Shown: piece by piece, positions 1-7,301 of the stretch
Numbering within the stretch: the first letter of the stretch is position 1
Layout: every line of letters begins with the position of its first letter
DNA from: Candidatus Aenigmatarchaeum sp.
GTDB taxonomy: Archaea; Nanobdellota; Nanobdellia; Pacearchaeales; GW2011-AR1
Assembly: GCA_020724205.1 (NCBI GenBank)
Contig: DYHK01000024.1
Coordinates: forward strand, 1-10,204
Reading direction: 5' to 3'
DNA length: 10,204 bases
The notes under the pieces: generated by a model
Told to the model about the DNA's origin: nothing
The model's database searches: none
What the model saw: only the letters and a program-made list of their open reading frames with translations
Program-made: the position numbers and the translations under genes

Positions 1-34
1 AAAACCAAGTCTTTGAGTATTAAAAACTTTCCAC

Positions 35-48
35 AATAAATTTATATA
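35..48 (+). promoter_or_regulatory. Archaeal BRE/TATA promoter of serS
   Basis: AATAAA (35-40) fits the archaeal BRE pattern RNWAAW at every position and is followed at once by TTTATATA (41-48), the archaeal TATA consensus. The TATA centre lies about 26 bases before the serS ATG at 70, the normal distance from TATA to transcription start. Transcription should therefore begin at or next to the A of the start codon, giving a leaderless mRNA. This agrees with the lack of any Shine-Dalgarno sequence before the ATG. The start site itself is inferred. Confidence 0.75.
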
Positions 49-69
49 TAAAAAATCCCATCCCAATAC

Positions 70-1353
70 ATGCTTGATATAAATCTAATACGTAATAATC
101 CGGAACTTGTAAAAAAGAATCAGATAAAAGCAGGGAAAAAATCAATAGAGGTTGATGAGCTTCTAAAACTTGATAAAAAATGGAGGGAAACAAAAACAGA
201 GCTAGACTCTCTAAGGTCTAAAAGAAATCAGGTATCAGAACAGATAAACCATGCTAAAAAAAAGAATGATCAAAAACTATTCCAAGAGCTATTAAAGCAA
301 GCTAAAGAAATTCCAGAAGAGATTAAAGCAAAAGAAGAGCATGAAAAAGAGCTTAAAGAAAAAATAAATTCTATACTATCAGGACTTCCAAATATTATCT
401 CTAAAGAAACTCCAACAGGAAAAGACTCTAGTGATAATAAAGAAATAAAAAAGGTAGGAAAAATACCAAAATTTACCTTCCCAATTAAAACTCATGTAGA
501 GTTAGCAGAAGCTCTAGGAATAGCAGACTTTGAACAATCTGCCCAAGTATCTGGAAATGGTTTCTACTATCTAAAAAATGAGTTAGCAATCCTAAATCAG
601 GCACTTATAAGATTTACAATTGACTACATGAGAAAAAAAGGCTACGAATACATAGAAACTCCTCTAATGATAAATAAAGACATCCTAACCTCTTCAGAAG
701 GATTTCAAGCAATACAAAACTCAATCTACGAGGTTAAAGACACAGACTCGGTTCTGATAGGAACAGCAGAGCACTCTCTGATGGCCATGCATAAAGACCA
801 AGTCTTTCAAGAAGATGAGCTACCGAAGAAATACTTCTCTTACTCCATGTGCTTCAGAAAAGAAATAGGTGCTCACGGAATAAATGAAAAAGGTCTTTGG
901 AGAACTCATCAGTTTAACAAAGTAGAACAATTTATTTTTTGTTTACCTGAACAATCAGTAAAATTCTACGATGAACTCCTAAAAAACTCAGAAGGAATCT
1001 TAAAAGAATTAGGCTTGCCATACAGAGTTTTAGAAATATGTACAGGAGATCTAGCAAAATGGAAGTATAGAAGTGCTGATTTAGAGGTTTGGAGACCAAC
1101 AACTAAATCTTATGGAGAAGTAATGTCTCTTTCGAATATAACCGACTACCAAGCCCGGGATCACAATATAAAAGTTCAGAGAAAAAACCAAGAGCGCCAG
1201 GTTGTACACACCCTAAATAATACAGCAATGGCTACCTCGAGAATACTAGTAACAATTATAGAAAACTTCCAGAATAAAGATGGTTCTGTAACAATTCCAA
1301 AAGCCCTTCACAAATATACTGGTTTCAAGAAAATCTCTCCAAAAAAGAAATAA
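70..1353 (+). CDS. serS: Seryl-tRNA synthetase, common (bacterial/eukaryotic-like) class II type
   Basis: Charges tRNA-Ser with serine in the cytoplasm through a seryl-adenylate. The 427-residue length is normal. An N-terminal helical arm, rich in Lys and Glu (about residues 27-105), is the coiled coil that grips the long variable arm of tRNA-Ser. The class II catalytic core follows: the TAE serine-binding element (232-234), motif 2 with FRKE (262-265) and GLWRTHQFNKVE (274-285), and a motif 3 ending in its conserved Arg391. It is the common SerRS, not the rare zinc-dependent methanogen form. Motif 3 reads LNNTAMATSR where the family usually has LNGSGLAVGR-like residues, and the SNITDYQARD stretch (355-364) is also slightly divergent, but the core residues are kept. 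The ATG at 70 sits where a leaderless transcript would start. The gene ends in a lysine-rich tail at an A6 run, behind which an open +1 frame continues. It converges on gyrA. Confidence 0.96.
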   Translation: MLDINLIRNNPELVKKNQIKAGKKSIEVDELLKLDKKWRETKTELDSLRSKRNQVSEQINHAKKKNDQKLFQELLKQAKEIPEEIKAKEEHEKELKEKINSILSGLPNIISKETPTGKDSSDNKEIKKVGKIPKFTFPIKTHVELAEALGIADFEQSAQVSGNGFYYLKNELAILNQALIRFTIDYMRKKGYEYIETPLMINKDILTSSEGFQAIQNSIYEVKDTDSVLIGTAEHSLMAMHKDQVFQEDELPKKYFSYSMCFRKEIGAHGINEKGLWRTHQFNKVEQFIFCLPEQSVKFYDELLKNSEGILKELGLPYRVLEICTGDLAKWKYRSADLEVWRPTTKSYGEVMSLSNITDYQARDHNIKVQRKNQERQVVHTLNNTAMATSRILVTIIENFQNKDGSVTIPKALHKYTGFKKISPKKK

Positions 1354-1354
1354 G

Positions 1355-1567
1355 CTGGCCCAAGCGTATAACTTAATAGAACACGTTCACAAAGGTTCAG
1401 TAATAAACTTATTAGAAGCAATTGTATATCCAGATCAAGATGAACTACTGCCAGTAATAATGGAGGTAAATCAAGAAAATCTAACAGCTTCCTTAAATTT
1501 TAGCAGAATCATAAAACATCCTCCAGATAACTCTAAAGAGAATACTTATCAGTCACTAGATTATTAA
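1355..1567 (+). other. Open +1-frame extension or small-gene remnant behind serS
   Basis: The frame one base ahead of serS is open from 1292 to a TAA TAA double stop beginning at 1565. Past the serS stop it codes about 71 residues of protein-like composition, including the segment INLLEAIVYPDQDELLPVIM, with gene-like codon use. It contains no ATG, GTG or TTG before ATG 1460, which would leave only 35 residues. It is therefore unlikely to be an ordinary independent gene. Loss of one A from the A6 run at 1341-1346 would read straight through from serS (PKRNKLAQ...). It could be a real C-terminal extension hidden by an indel, a product of slippage, or a decayed gene. I recognise no family. Confidence 0.35.
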
Positions 1568-1605
1568 TAAAGCTTCTAATCACAGCAAAGTGTAAGGTGT
1601 CTACT

Positions 1606-1652
1606 AAAAAATAAGTTAAATAATCAATTAAAATTTTATCTTAATAAAATTT
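1606..1652 (-). terminator. Possible gyrA transcription terminator (AT hairpin plus U-tract)
   Basis: AAATTTTAT (1631-1639) and ATAAAATTT (1644-1652) form a perfect 9-bp inverted repeat with a four-base loop. Read on the minus strand, downstream of gyrA, it is followed about 20 bases later by six T residues (1611 down to 1606). Archaeal termination mostly needs only U-rich tracts, so the T6 may matter more than the stem. The stem is A/T only and could arise by chance in such sequence. It lies about 95 bases past the gyrA stop and could also serve serS from the other side. Confidence 0.35.
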
Positions 1653-1747
1653 CCAATTTATAAATATCATATAATAACATCTGGATTTTAGTCACATTAC
1701 CTTCCAAGTTTCAATAACTATTGTATCAAATTAAAGTCTTAAATATC

Positions 1748-4333
1748 TTAATCTAAAGTCTCTTGTTCACCATCAGCCTCTACAAGCTTAGCAATATCTC
1801 CAACATGATCTCCTGGTTTAAGATTAATTATCCTCACACCTTGAGCTGCACGACCCATTACCCTAATATTCTTCACCTTAGTTCTTATAGCCATTCCCTT
1901 CTTAGTTGTCACAACAATAGTATCTTTTTCATCAACATCAATTGTTCTTACAACCTTTCCAGTCTTATCACTAACCTTAATATTAATAACTCCCTTTCCA
2001 GCTCTTCCAGTCAGTCTATAATCTTCTACCTCTGATCTCTTTCCATATCCCTTATCTGTAATTGTTAAAATAGTTGTCTTAGTTTTTTCTAAAGGAACTA
2101 CTTCCATGCTAACAACATAATCTCCCTTATCTAATTTAATTCCAGCAACTCCGTAACTAGCCCTTCCCATATTCCTTACCTCATCTGAATTAAACCTAAT
2201 TGCCTGTCCATCAGCACTCATTAACATTACTTCTTGTTTATCACTTACTCTTCTAACATCAACTACTGAATCAGAATTATCACTTGGTAAATTAATTATT
2301 CTAACTCCCACATTTCTAGGTTTTGCAAACATGCTTAAACTTATCTTCTTAACCATTCCAAGTTTTGTAACCATAAACATATAATCTTTGAAATCTTTTA
2401 CAGCTATAACATTTGAAATCTCATCATCCTTGATATTAAGAAGATTAACAATTGCCTGTCCCTTTCCATACCTCTGAGTCTCAGGAACCTTATGTGCCTT
2501 AAGCCACATTAATCTTCCACGCTTAGTAAATAATAATAAGTAATCATGTGTAGAACAAGTTAATAACTGCTTAACAAAATCATCAGTTGATAAGTCTGTT
2601 CCAATAACTCCCTTTCCTCCACGTCTTTGCTCATGGTATGCCTTGAAAGGCATTCTCTTAATATATCCCTTCTCTGTAATTGTAATAACAACATCCTGTT
2701 TCAATACTAAATCTTTTTCTTCAATTTCCTTAACAGCCTTAATTACCTTAGTTCTTCTCTCATCACCATAATTCTTTTTCAGTTCATTTAACTCCTTCTT
2801 AATTATCTTTAAAATTTCTTTTTCATCACCAAGTATTATTTTTAATTCTTTTATAGTCTCTTTCAAATCTTTTTCTTCTTTCTCTAATTTTTCTCTTTCA
2901 AGAGTTGTTAGTTGCTTAAGAGTTATTTCTAATATAGCTTCTGCCTGCTTCTTACTCAGACCAAACTTACTCTGTAAATTCTCAGAAGCCTCTAAAGTTG
3001 CCTTACTCTTCTTAATAGTCTCAATAATCTTATCAATCTGTCTCTGAGCAATTAAAAGACCTTCAACAATATGCAATCTTGCTTCAGCTTTTCTTAAATC
3101 AAACTCGCTTCTCTTTCTAATTATTTTTCTTCTATGTAAAATATAAGCCTGTAAGATTTGTTTTAACCCAAGAGTTTTTGGAACCCCATTATCTAAAGCA
3201 ACAAAAGCTGCATTAAATCTAGTCTGTAAATTTGTACTCTTATACAATCTATTTATTGTAAACTTTGGATCAACCCCTTTTCTTAACTCAATAACAACTC
3301 TTACCTTTCCCTTAGCACTCTCATCTCTTATATCAGAGACATCTGTTAGTTTTTTATCTCTGGCCAACTCAGCAATCTGCTTAACAAGCTCTGCCTTATT
3401 TACCTGATAAGGAACCTCTTCAATAATAACTGCCTCTTTTGTCTTTCCACTCTCAGTCTTAACACTTCCCCTAACAGTAACAGCTCCTCTTCCAGTTGTA
3501 TACATCTCTAATAAATTGTCAGCAACCATAACCCCTCCTGTCGGAAAGTCAGGCCCCTTAATTATTTCTAATAGCTCCTTAATATCTGCATTAGGAGAAT
3601 CAATTAATTTTATTATAGCATCACAAACCTCTGTTAAATTATGTGGAGGAATATTAGTAGCCATTCCAACAGCAATTCCACTCGAGCCATTAATCAATAA
3701 ATTTGGAAGCTTACCAGGCAGGACTAAAGGCTCTTTTAAAGAGTTATCAAAATTTCCAACAAAATTAACAGTCTCTTTATCTAAATCTTCTAGTAACTCT
3801 AAAGAAATCTTATCTAACTTAGCCTCAGTATATCTCATAGAAGCAGCAGCATCTGCATCCATACTTCCAAAGTTTCCCTGTCCCTTAATCAAAGGATATC
3901 TCAAAGAAAAATCCTGAGCCATTCTTACTAGAGCATCATAAATAGAAGCGTCTCCATGAGGATGATACTTACCCATTGTATCTCCAACAATTCTCGCACA
4001 TTTTTTTGTTGGCCCCTTACCCAGTCCCATCTCATCCATTGCATAAAGAATTCTTCTGTGTACAGGTTTCAAACCATCCTCAACAGCAGGCAACGCACGA
4101 GAAACAATAACACTCATTGCATAATCAATATATGCCTTCTGCATCTCTGTAGAAATTTCAGTATTAATAACTCTATCAACTCCTAAATCCTTAAGATTAA
4201 CCTCTTCTTTAGAAAGAGTTTCTACATCTCCATTGCTCTCGCTATCTTTTCCCTCACTTTCATTTTCTTCTTCAGACTCTTCCATTTCTTCTTCAAAGTC
4301 TTCTTCGTCTTCTTTATGTTTTTTCGGTGTCAT
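1748..4333 (-). CDS. gyrA: DNA gyrase subunit A
   Basis: Breakage-reunion subunit of DNA gyrase (A2B2), which adds negative supercoils to DNA using ATP hydrolysed by GyrB. The 861 residues show the winged-helix/tower core beginning near residue 64 ([18 protein letters not shown]), the quinolone-region helix [19 protein letters not shown] (122-140), and catalytic Tyr168 after Arg167 in AASMRYTE. The GyrA-box QRRGGKG (569-575) opens the C-terminal DNA-wrapping beta-pinwheel and marks it as gyrase rather than topoisomerase IV. Two features stand out: an acidic, low-complexity N-terminal extension of about 50 residues, longer than the roughly 15 of typical bacterial GyrA, and Ala129 where E. coli has quinolone-target Ser83; the Asp87 equivalent (Asp133) is kept. 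The ATG overlaps the stop of the HIT gene as ATGA, supporting this start and translational coupling. Its origin is presumably an ancient transfer from bacteria. Confidence 0.97.
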   Translation of the reverse strand: MTPKKHKEDEEDFEEEMEESEEENESEGKDSESNGDVETLSKEEVNLKDLGVDRVINTEISTEMQKAYIDYAMSVIVSRALPAVEDGLKPVHRRILYAMDEMGLGKGPTKKCARIVGDTMGKYHPHGDASIYDALVRMAQDFSLRYPLIKGQGNFGSMDADAAASMRYTEAKLDKISLELLEDLDKETVNFVGNFDNSLKEPLVLPGKLPNLLINGSSGIAVGMATNIPPHNLTEVCDAIIKLIDSPNADIKELLEIIKGPDFPTGGVMVADNLLEMYTTGRGAVTVRGSVKTESGKTKEAVIIEEVPYQVNKAELVKQIAELARDKKLTDVSDIRDESAKGKVRVVIELRKGVDPKFTINRLYKSTNLQTRFNAAFVALDNGVPKTLGLKQILQAYILHRRKIIRKRSEFDLRKAEARLHIVEGLLIAQRQIDKIIETIKKSKATLEASENLQSKFGLSKKQAEAILEITLKQLTTLEREKLEKEEKDLKETIKELKIILGDEKEILKIIKKELNELKKNYGDERRTKVIKAVKEIEEKDLVLKQDVVITITEKGYIKRMPFKAYHEQRRGGKGVIGTDLSTDDFVKQLLTCSTHDYLLLFTKRGRLMWLKAHKVPETQRYGKGQAIVNLLNIKDDEISNVIAVKDFKDYMFMVTKLGMVKKISLSMFAKPRNVGVRIINLPSDNSDSVVDVRRVSDKQEVMLMSADGQAIRFNSDEVRNMGRASYGVAGIKLDKGDYVVSMEVVPLEKTKTTILTITDKGYGKRSEVEDYRLTGRAGKGVINIKVSDKTGKVVRTIDVDEKDTIVVTTKKGMAIRTKVKNIRVMGRAAQGVRIINLKPGDHVGDIAKLVEADGEQETLD

Positions 4334-4779
4334 TTTCTCTTAATTTTCTCAGCAACCTTATTTAATTCTTCAATTGATTTTTTAGGGCCTTCAAGAGTTG
4401 TTACATAACCCTCATATTTATCAAAATAAATCTCTCTATCTCCCCACATTTCCTTAAATTTTTTATTTAATCCATGTAAGGGATATAATTTAATATGCAC
4501 ATGATTTATGCCCATACCTTCCATAATCATAGATGTTCTCTGAACTTTTAATTTCATATCTAATAATTTAGCAACTTTTTTAGTAGCAAGCATGAGATCT
4601 GAATAATCTTTATCTTTCATATCAAAAGCATAAGAATCAAAATGTTTTTTTGTTAATATTAATGTCATTCCTTCTGTATTTGGGTGGTTCCCAAGTACAG
4701 CTAAATGTTTTTTATCTTCCCAAATTTTAACACTTGGTAATTCTCCACTTATAACCTTGCAAAATATACACTGTCTCAT
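4330..4779 (-). CDS. HIT-family (histidine triad) nucleotide-binding protein
   Basis: HIT proteins are small nucleotide hydrolases or transferases (Hint, Fhit and Ap4A-hydrolase relatives). The start [22 protein letters not shown] is typical of the family, with a Cys pair CIFC (residues 4-7). The triad reads [11 protein letters not shown]: His93 and the normally nucleophilic middle His95 are present, but the third position (97) is Lys instead of His. The protein is 149 residues from the ATG at 4779; an in-frame ATG at 4809 would add ten residues not seen in the family and overlap gyrB. The chosen ATG follows the gyrB stop by one base (TAA-G-ATG), with GGAG at 4793-4796 inside gyrB. Its own stop overlaps the gyrA ATG. 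It is thus locked between the gyrase genes and very probably co-translated with them. Family assignment is firm; substrate and any link to gyrase are unknown. Confidence 0.88.
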   Translation of the reverse strand: MRQCIFCKVISGELPSVKIWEDKKHLAVLGNHPNTEGMTLILTKKHFDSYAFDMKDKDYSDLMLATKKVAKLLDMKLKVQRTSMIMEGMGINHVHIKLYPLHGLNKKFKEMWGDREIYFDKYEGYVTTLEGPKKSIEELNKVAEKIKRK

Positions 4780-4780
4780 C

Positions 4781-6664
4781 TTAAATATCCAACTCCGCAA
4801 TATTTGCATTTACTTCAATGAATTTTCTTCTAGGACCAACAGCATCTCCCATAAGCATTGTAAAAACCTCATCTGCTCTAACAGCATCATCAACAGTTAC
4901 CTTCTTTAAAATTCTAGTTTTAGGATCCATAGTTGTCTCCCAAAGCTGCTCTGGATTCATCTCTCCTAATCCCTTAAACCTTTGAACATCTGGATTTCCC
5001 TCAATCTTCTTTAGTGTCTTTTCTAACTCCTCATCACTATAAACATAATGTATCTTTCCCTTTCCTCTAATCCTATATAATGGAGACATAGCAACATAGA
5101 TATTTCCATTATCAATTAATTCAGGAACATATCTATAAAAAAATGTTAATAATAAAGTTCTAATATGCTGTCCATCAACATCAGCATCACTCATAATTAT
5201 TATCTTATTATATCTTAATTTTTTAATATCAAAATTCTCTTTAATTCCTGCTCCAATAGCTGTAATTAGATTAACAATCTCATCATTTCCAAGAACCTTA
5301 ACAGGCATTGCCTTCTCAACATTAAGAGGTTTTCCTTTCAATGGTAAAATAGCCTGGAACTCTTTGTCACGAGCCATCTTTGCACTTCCTCCAGCAGAAT
5401 CTCCCTCAACAATATACAACTCAGTAGACTCAAACTTCTTAGAAGAACAATCTGCTAACTTTCCAGGAAGTCCAGAGAAACCAACCACACTCTTTCTTCT
5501 AACTAGGTCTCTTGCCTTTCTTGCAGCCTCTCTTGCCTTAGCAGCACTAACACACTTATTTGCAATCTTACTTGCAATATCAGGATTCTCTTCAAAGAAT
5601 TCTGTTAAGGCAATACTTGAGACCGAATCAACATATCCCTTTACCTCAGAATTTCCTAACTTAGTCTTAGTCTGCCCCTCAAACTGTGGATCTTTTATTC
5701 TTATACTAACAATAGCAGTTAATCCCTCACGAACATCATCTCCAGTTAACTTCTCATTCTTTAACATTCCCTTCTTAGTTGCATAATCATTAATCGCTCT
5801 AGTTAAAGCAGTCTTAAATCCAGAAATATGAGTTCCACCCTCAACAGTATTAATTGTATTAACAAAACCAAAAATATTTTCCTGATACCCATCAACATAC
5901 TGAACACCTACTTCAATAATAGTTGAATCAGTCTGCTTCTTAAAATAAATTGGCTTGTGTATAGGAGACTTTGAACGATTTATCCACTTAACAAACTCTG
6001 TTAATCCTCCCTCATAATGAAACTCTTCCTTCTTTCCCTCACGGTCATCCTTAACAATTATCTTAGCACCAGGATTTAAGAAAGCTAACTCTCTCACACG
6101 ATTAACAATAACAGAAAAATCAAAATTAACAGTTGAAAAAATCTCATCATCAGGATAAAAAGTCACAGAAGTTCCAGTCTCTCCATCCTTTACACTACCA
6201 GTAACCCTTACAGGACCTTGAGGAACACCAATCTTATAAGTTTGCTCGTGTATCTTTCCATCTCTTTTTACTTGAACTATTAATTTTTTAGATAAAGCAT
6301 TTACACAGCTTACTCCAACCCCATGTAATCCTCCAGAAATCTGATAAGCCTTACTCTCAAACTTTCCTCCTGCGTGAAGCTTAGTCATTACAATCTCTAA
6401 AGCAGACTTTCCAGACTCGTGCTTATCAACTGGTATTCCACGGCCATTATCTACAACAGTCAGACTTCCATCCTGATTTATAGTTACCTCAATAAGAGTT
6501 GCAAATCCTCCCTGCACCTCATCAATAGAATTATCAACTACCTCATAAAAACAATGATGCAAACCCTCTTTAGAAGTACTTCCAATATACATTGCAGGTC
6601 TCTTTCTAACAGCTTCCAGACCTTCCAGAACCTTAATTGATTTTGCACTGTATTCTTCTGCCAT
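4781..6664 (-). CDS. gyrB: DNA gyrase subunit B
   Basis: ATPase subunit of gyrase. The GHKL ATP-binding domain shows EVVDNSID with catalytic Glu41 and Mg-binding Asn45, VVDNGRGIP with Asp72, and the ATP-lid GGLHGVGVSCVNALS (111-125). The transducer carries the QTK loop (331-333). The TOPRIM metal site has EGDSAGG (Glu420) and the DADVD acidic triad (493, 495, 497), and the C-terminus has the GLGEMNPEQLWETTMDP element near 567-581 and PRRKFIE. The 627 residues match the short form of GyrB, without the roughly 170-residue insert of the E. coli protein. Arg134 aligns with the coumarin-contact Arg136 of E. coli. The ATG at 6664 is preceded by a strong Shine-Dalgarno AGGTGAT (6677 down to 6671), six bases away, with a perfect hairpin just upstream. 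It heads the gyrB-HIT-gyrA operon. Confidence 0.97.
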   Translation of the reverse strand: MAEEYSAKSIKVLEGLEAVRKRPAMYIGSTSKEGLHHCFYEVVDNSIDEVQGGFATLIEVTINQDGSLTVVDNGRGIPVDKHESGKSALEIVMTKLHAGGKFESKAYQISGGLHGVGVSCVNALSKKLIVQVKRDGKIHEQTYKIGVPQGPVRVTGSVKDGETGTSVTFYPDDEIFSTVNFDFSVIVNRVRELAFLNPGAKIIVKDDREGKKEEFHYEGGLTEFVKWINRSKSPIHKPIYFKKQTDSTIIEVGVQYVDGYQENIFGFVNTINTVEGGTHISGFKTALTRAINDYATKKGMLKNEKLTGDDVREGLTAIVSIRIKDPQFEGQTKTKLGNSEVKGYVDSVSSIALTEFFEENPDIASKIANKCVSAAKAREAARKARDLVRRKSVVGFSGLPGKLADCSSKKFESTELYIVEGDSAGGSAKMARDKEFQAILPLKGKPLNVEKAMPVKVLGNDEIVNLITAIGAGIKENFDIKKLRYNKIIIMSDADVDGQHIRTLLLTFFYRYVPELIDNGNIYVAMSPLYRIRGKGKIHYVYSDEELEKTLKKIEGNPDVQRFKGLGEMNPEQLWETTMDPKTRILKKVTVDDAVRADEVFTMLMGDAVGPRRKFIEVNANIAELDI

Positions 6665-6670
6665 GTTAAT

Positions 6671-6677
6671 ATCACCT
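6671..6677 (-). promoter_or_regulatory. Shine-Dalgarno site of gyrB
   Basis: On the minus strand AGGTGAT is complementary to the conserved 3' end of archaeal 16S rRNA and lies six bases before the gyrB ATG. It fixes that start and shows that the operon head is translated from a leadered mRNA, unlike serS and kae1. Confidence 0.75.
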
Positions 6678-6699
6678 AGAAAATTTGGAAAAATTTTCT
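6678..6699 (-). repeat. Perfect 9-bp inverted repeat in the gyrB leader
   Basis: AGAAAATTT (6678-6686) and AAATTTTCT (6691-6699) are perfect inverted copies with a four-base spacer. In the minus-strand mRNA this makes a 9-bp stem with a UUCC loop that ends directly against the Shine-Dalgarno of gyrB. It could be an RNA hairpin affecting ribosome access or a DNA operator. The stem has only one G-C pair at each side's end region and would be weak unless stabilised. Confidence 0.5.
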
Positions 6700-6730
6700 T
6701 AAAATTTACACCCTGAAAAAGCCTCTAGTC

Positions 6731-6744
6731 TTTAAAAAGCTTTC
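6731..6744 (-). promoter_or_regulatory. Candidate TATA/BRE promoter of the gyrB operon
   Basis: The minus strand reads GAAAGC followed by TTTTTAAA (6738 down to 6731). The TATA-like centre predicts transcription from about 6708, giving a leader of about 44 bases that would include the hairpin and Shine-Dalgarno. The BRE match is partial. Another AT-rich element at about 6770-6782 could serve instead, so the exact promoter is uncertain. Confidence 0.4.
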
Positions 6745-6793
6745 CATGCAAAAATAGCACTTTACCGACGATAAATTTTAAAAAAGCTACAAC

Positions 6794-6809
6794 ATAAATA
6801 TTTATTAAT
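6794..6809 (+). promoter_or_regulatory. Candidate TATA element of the 83-aa gene
   Basis: ATAAATATTTATTAAT contains a 12-base perfect palindrome (6794-6805) and a TATA-like TTTATTAA (6801-6808) centred about 26 bases before the ATG at 6830. This predicts a leaderless or nearly leaderless transcript and fits the absence of a Shine-Dalgarno. The match to the TATA consensus is only moderate. Confidence 0.45.
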
Positions 6810-6829
6810 AGAATTATGGTAAATAAAAG

Positions 6830-7081
6830 ATGGTATTAGAAAGAGACTATACTGAAGCAGATTTAGAAGCCTCCTTAAAGAGGTTTTTTAAGACAAATTC
6901 ACCTGAAGCAACTATTCTTATAGATGGTCATGAGTGCAGAAGTCAGTTTAAAAGGGATGGAGTCAATTATGGTATTGATCAAGGATGGTTAGAGGTAGAT
7001 GAAGATATTAATGAAGACCAGTATGGTGCAGTAACTTATAAATTGACTGAATTAGGCAAAAAACATTTTAAACTAAGATAA
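6830..7081 (+). CDS. Small orphan protein, possibly winged-helix-like
   Basis: An 83-residue soluble protein that I do not recognise. The N-terminal half is helix-like (YTEADLEASLKRFFKTNS) and is followed by a short strand-like ATILIDG. The C-terminus YKLTELGKKHFKLR resembles the last helix of winged-helix domains, where the pattern 'LTxxGKxx' is frequent, and the GVNYGIDQGWLEVDED stretch could be the preceding helix and turn. Only one cysteine is present, so no zinc site is likely. The start is placed by the TATA-like element 26 bases upstream. It is divergent from gyrB across 165 bases and converges on the ribosomal operon, with just six bases between the two stops. A role as a DNA-binding protein is a guess from the C-terminal pattern only. 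Confidence 0.75.
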   Translation: MVLERDYTEADLEASLKRFFKTNSPEATILIDGHECRSQFKRDGVNYGIDQGWLEVDEDINEDQYGAVTYKLTELGKKHFKLR

Positions 7082-7087
7082 ATAATT

Positions 7088-7300
7088 TTATTCAGAATTA
7101 TTCTTATCTTCAATTACATTCTCTTCTAAGTGTTTCTTGTCCTTCTTTCTTATCCAGTTAACCTTTTCAGATTTTCTTCCAAGCTTATGATTCTTCTGGC
7201 ACTTACTAGAACAGAAATATAAAATTTCTCCGTTAGTCATAACAAATGTTAGCCCTCTAGGATTCTCATAATTTTTTTTACAATAACTACACTGTGGCAT
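7088..7300 (-). CDS. rpl24e: Large ribosomal subunit protein L24e (eL24)
   Basis: A zinc-binding protein of the archaeal/eukaryotic 50S subunit. From the chosen ATG it has 70 residues. All four zinc ligands are visible as CSYC (Cys4, Cys7) and CSSKC (Cys30, Cys34), followed by the basic KLGRKSEKVNW segment that is a family hallmark. A charged tail of about 20 residues, ending acidic, extends past the core. A longer frame from ATG 7321 is rejected: the AGGAGG at 7317-7312 lies 11 bases before ATG 7300, and MPQCSYC is where family members begin. The upstream orphan stops one base before this ATG (TAA-G-ATG). It is the last gene of the L7Ae-S28e operon, the usual archaeal order except for the inserted orphan; ndk, often next, is absent here. 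Confidence 0.93.
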   Translation of the reverse strand: MPQCSYCKKNYENPRGLTFVMTNGEILYFCSSKCQKNHKLGRKSEKVNWIRKKDKKHLEENVIEDKNNSE

Positions 7301-7301
7301 C

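Larger units (their letters stand above)
1354..1747. other. Convergent intergenic region between serS and gyrA
   Basis: This 394-base stretch separates the convergent serS and gyrA stops. The first half holds the open frame behind serS. The second half (about 1568-1747) is very AT-rich with no credible start codon on either strand and contains a 9-bp inverted repeat at 1631-1652 and an A6 run at 1606-1611. I see no tRNA, no mobile element end and no promoter pointing out of it. Confidence 0.6.

Noticed and set aside
1341..1380. A AAA AAG heptamer as a -1 programmed frameshift site at the end of serS
   Set aside because: The -1 frame stops after about nine codons; the long open frame behind serS is in +1, which this heptamer does not reach by the classical mechanism.
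1390..1410. GGTTCA-like T-loop suggesting a tRNA
   Set aside because: No acceptor, D or anticodon stems can be paired around it, and the stretch lies within an open coding-like frame.
3516..3917. Open frame on the + strand opposite gyrA
   Set aside because: It is a shadow of the strongly conserved gyrA reading frame, and its product has no protein-like motifs; the same holds for 1763-2035, 3956-4186, 5364-5786 and 6419-6640.
4780..4809. Longer start for the HIT gene at ATG 4809
   Set aside because: It would add ten residues absent from the family and overlap gyrB by 29 bases, while ATG 4779 fits both the family N-terminus and the TAA-G-ATG junction.
6816..6839. Seven-codon upstream open frame (MVNKRWY) overlapping the 83-aa gene start
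   Set aside because: The predicted transcription start is at or after the position of its ATG, so it is probably not in the mRNA, and such short frames are common by chance.
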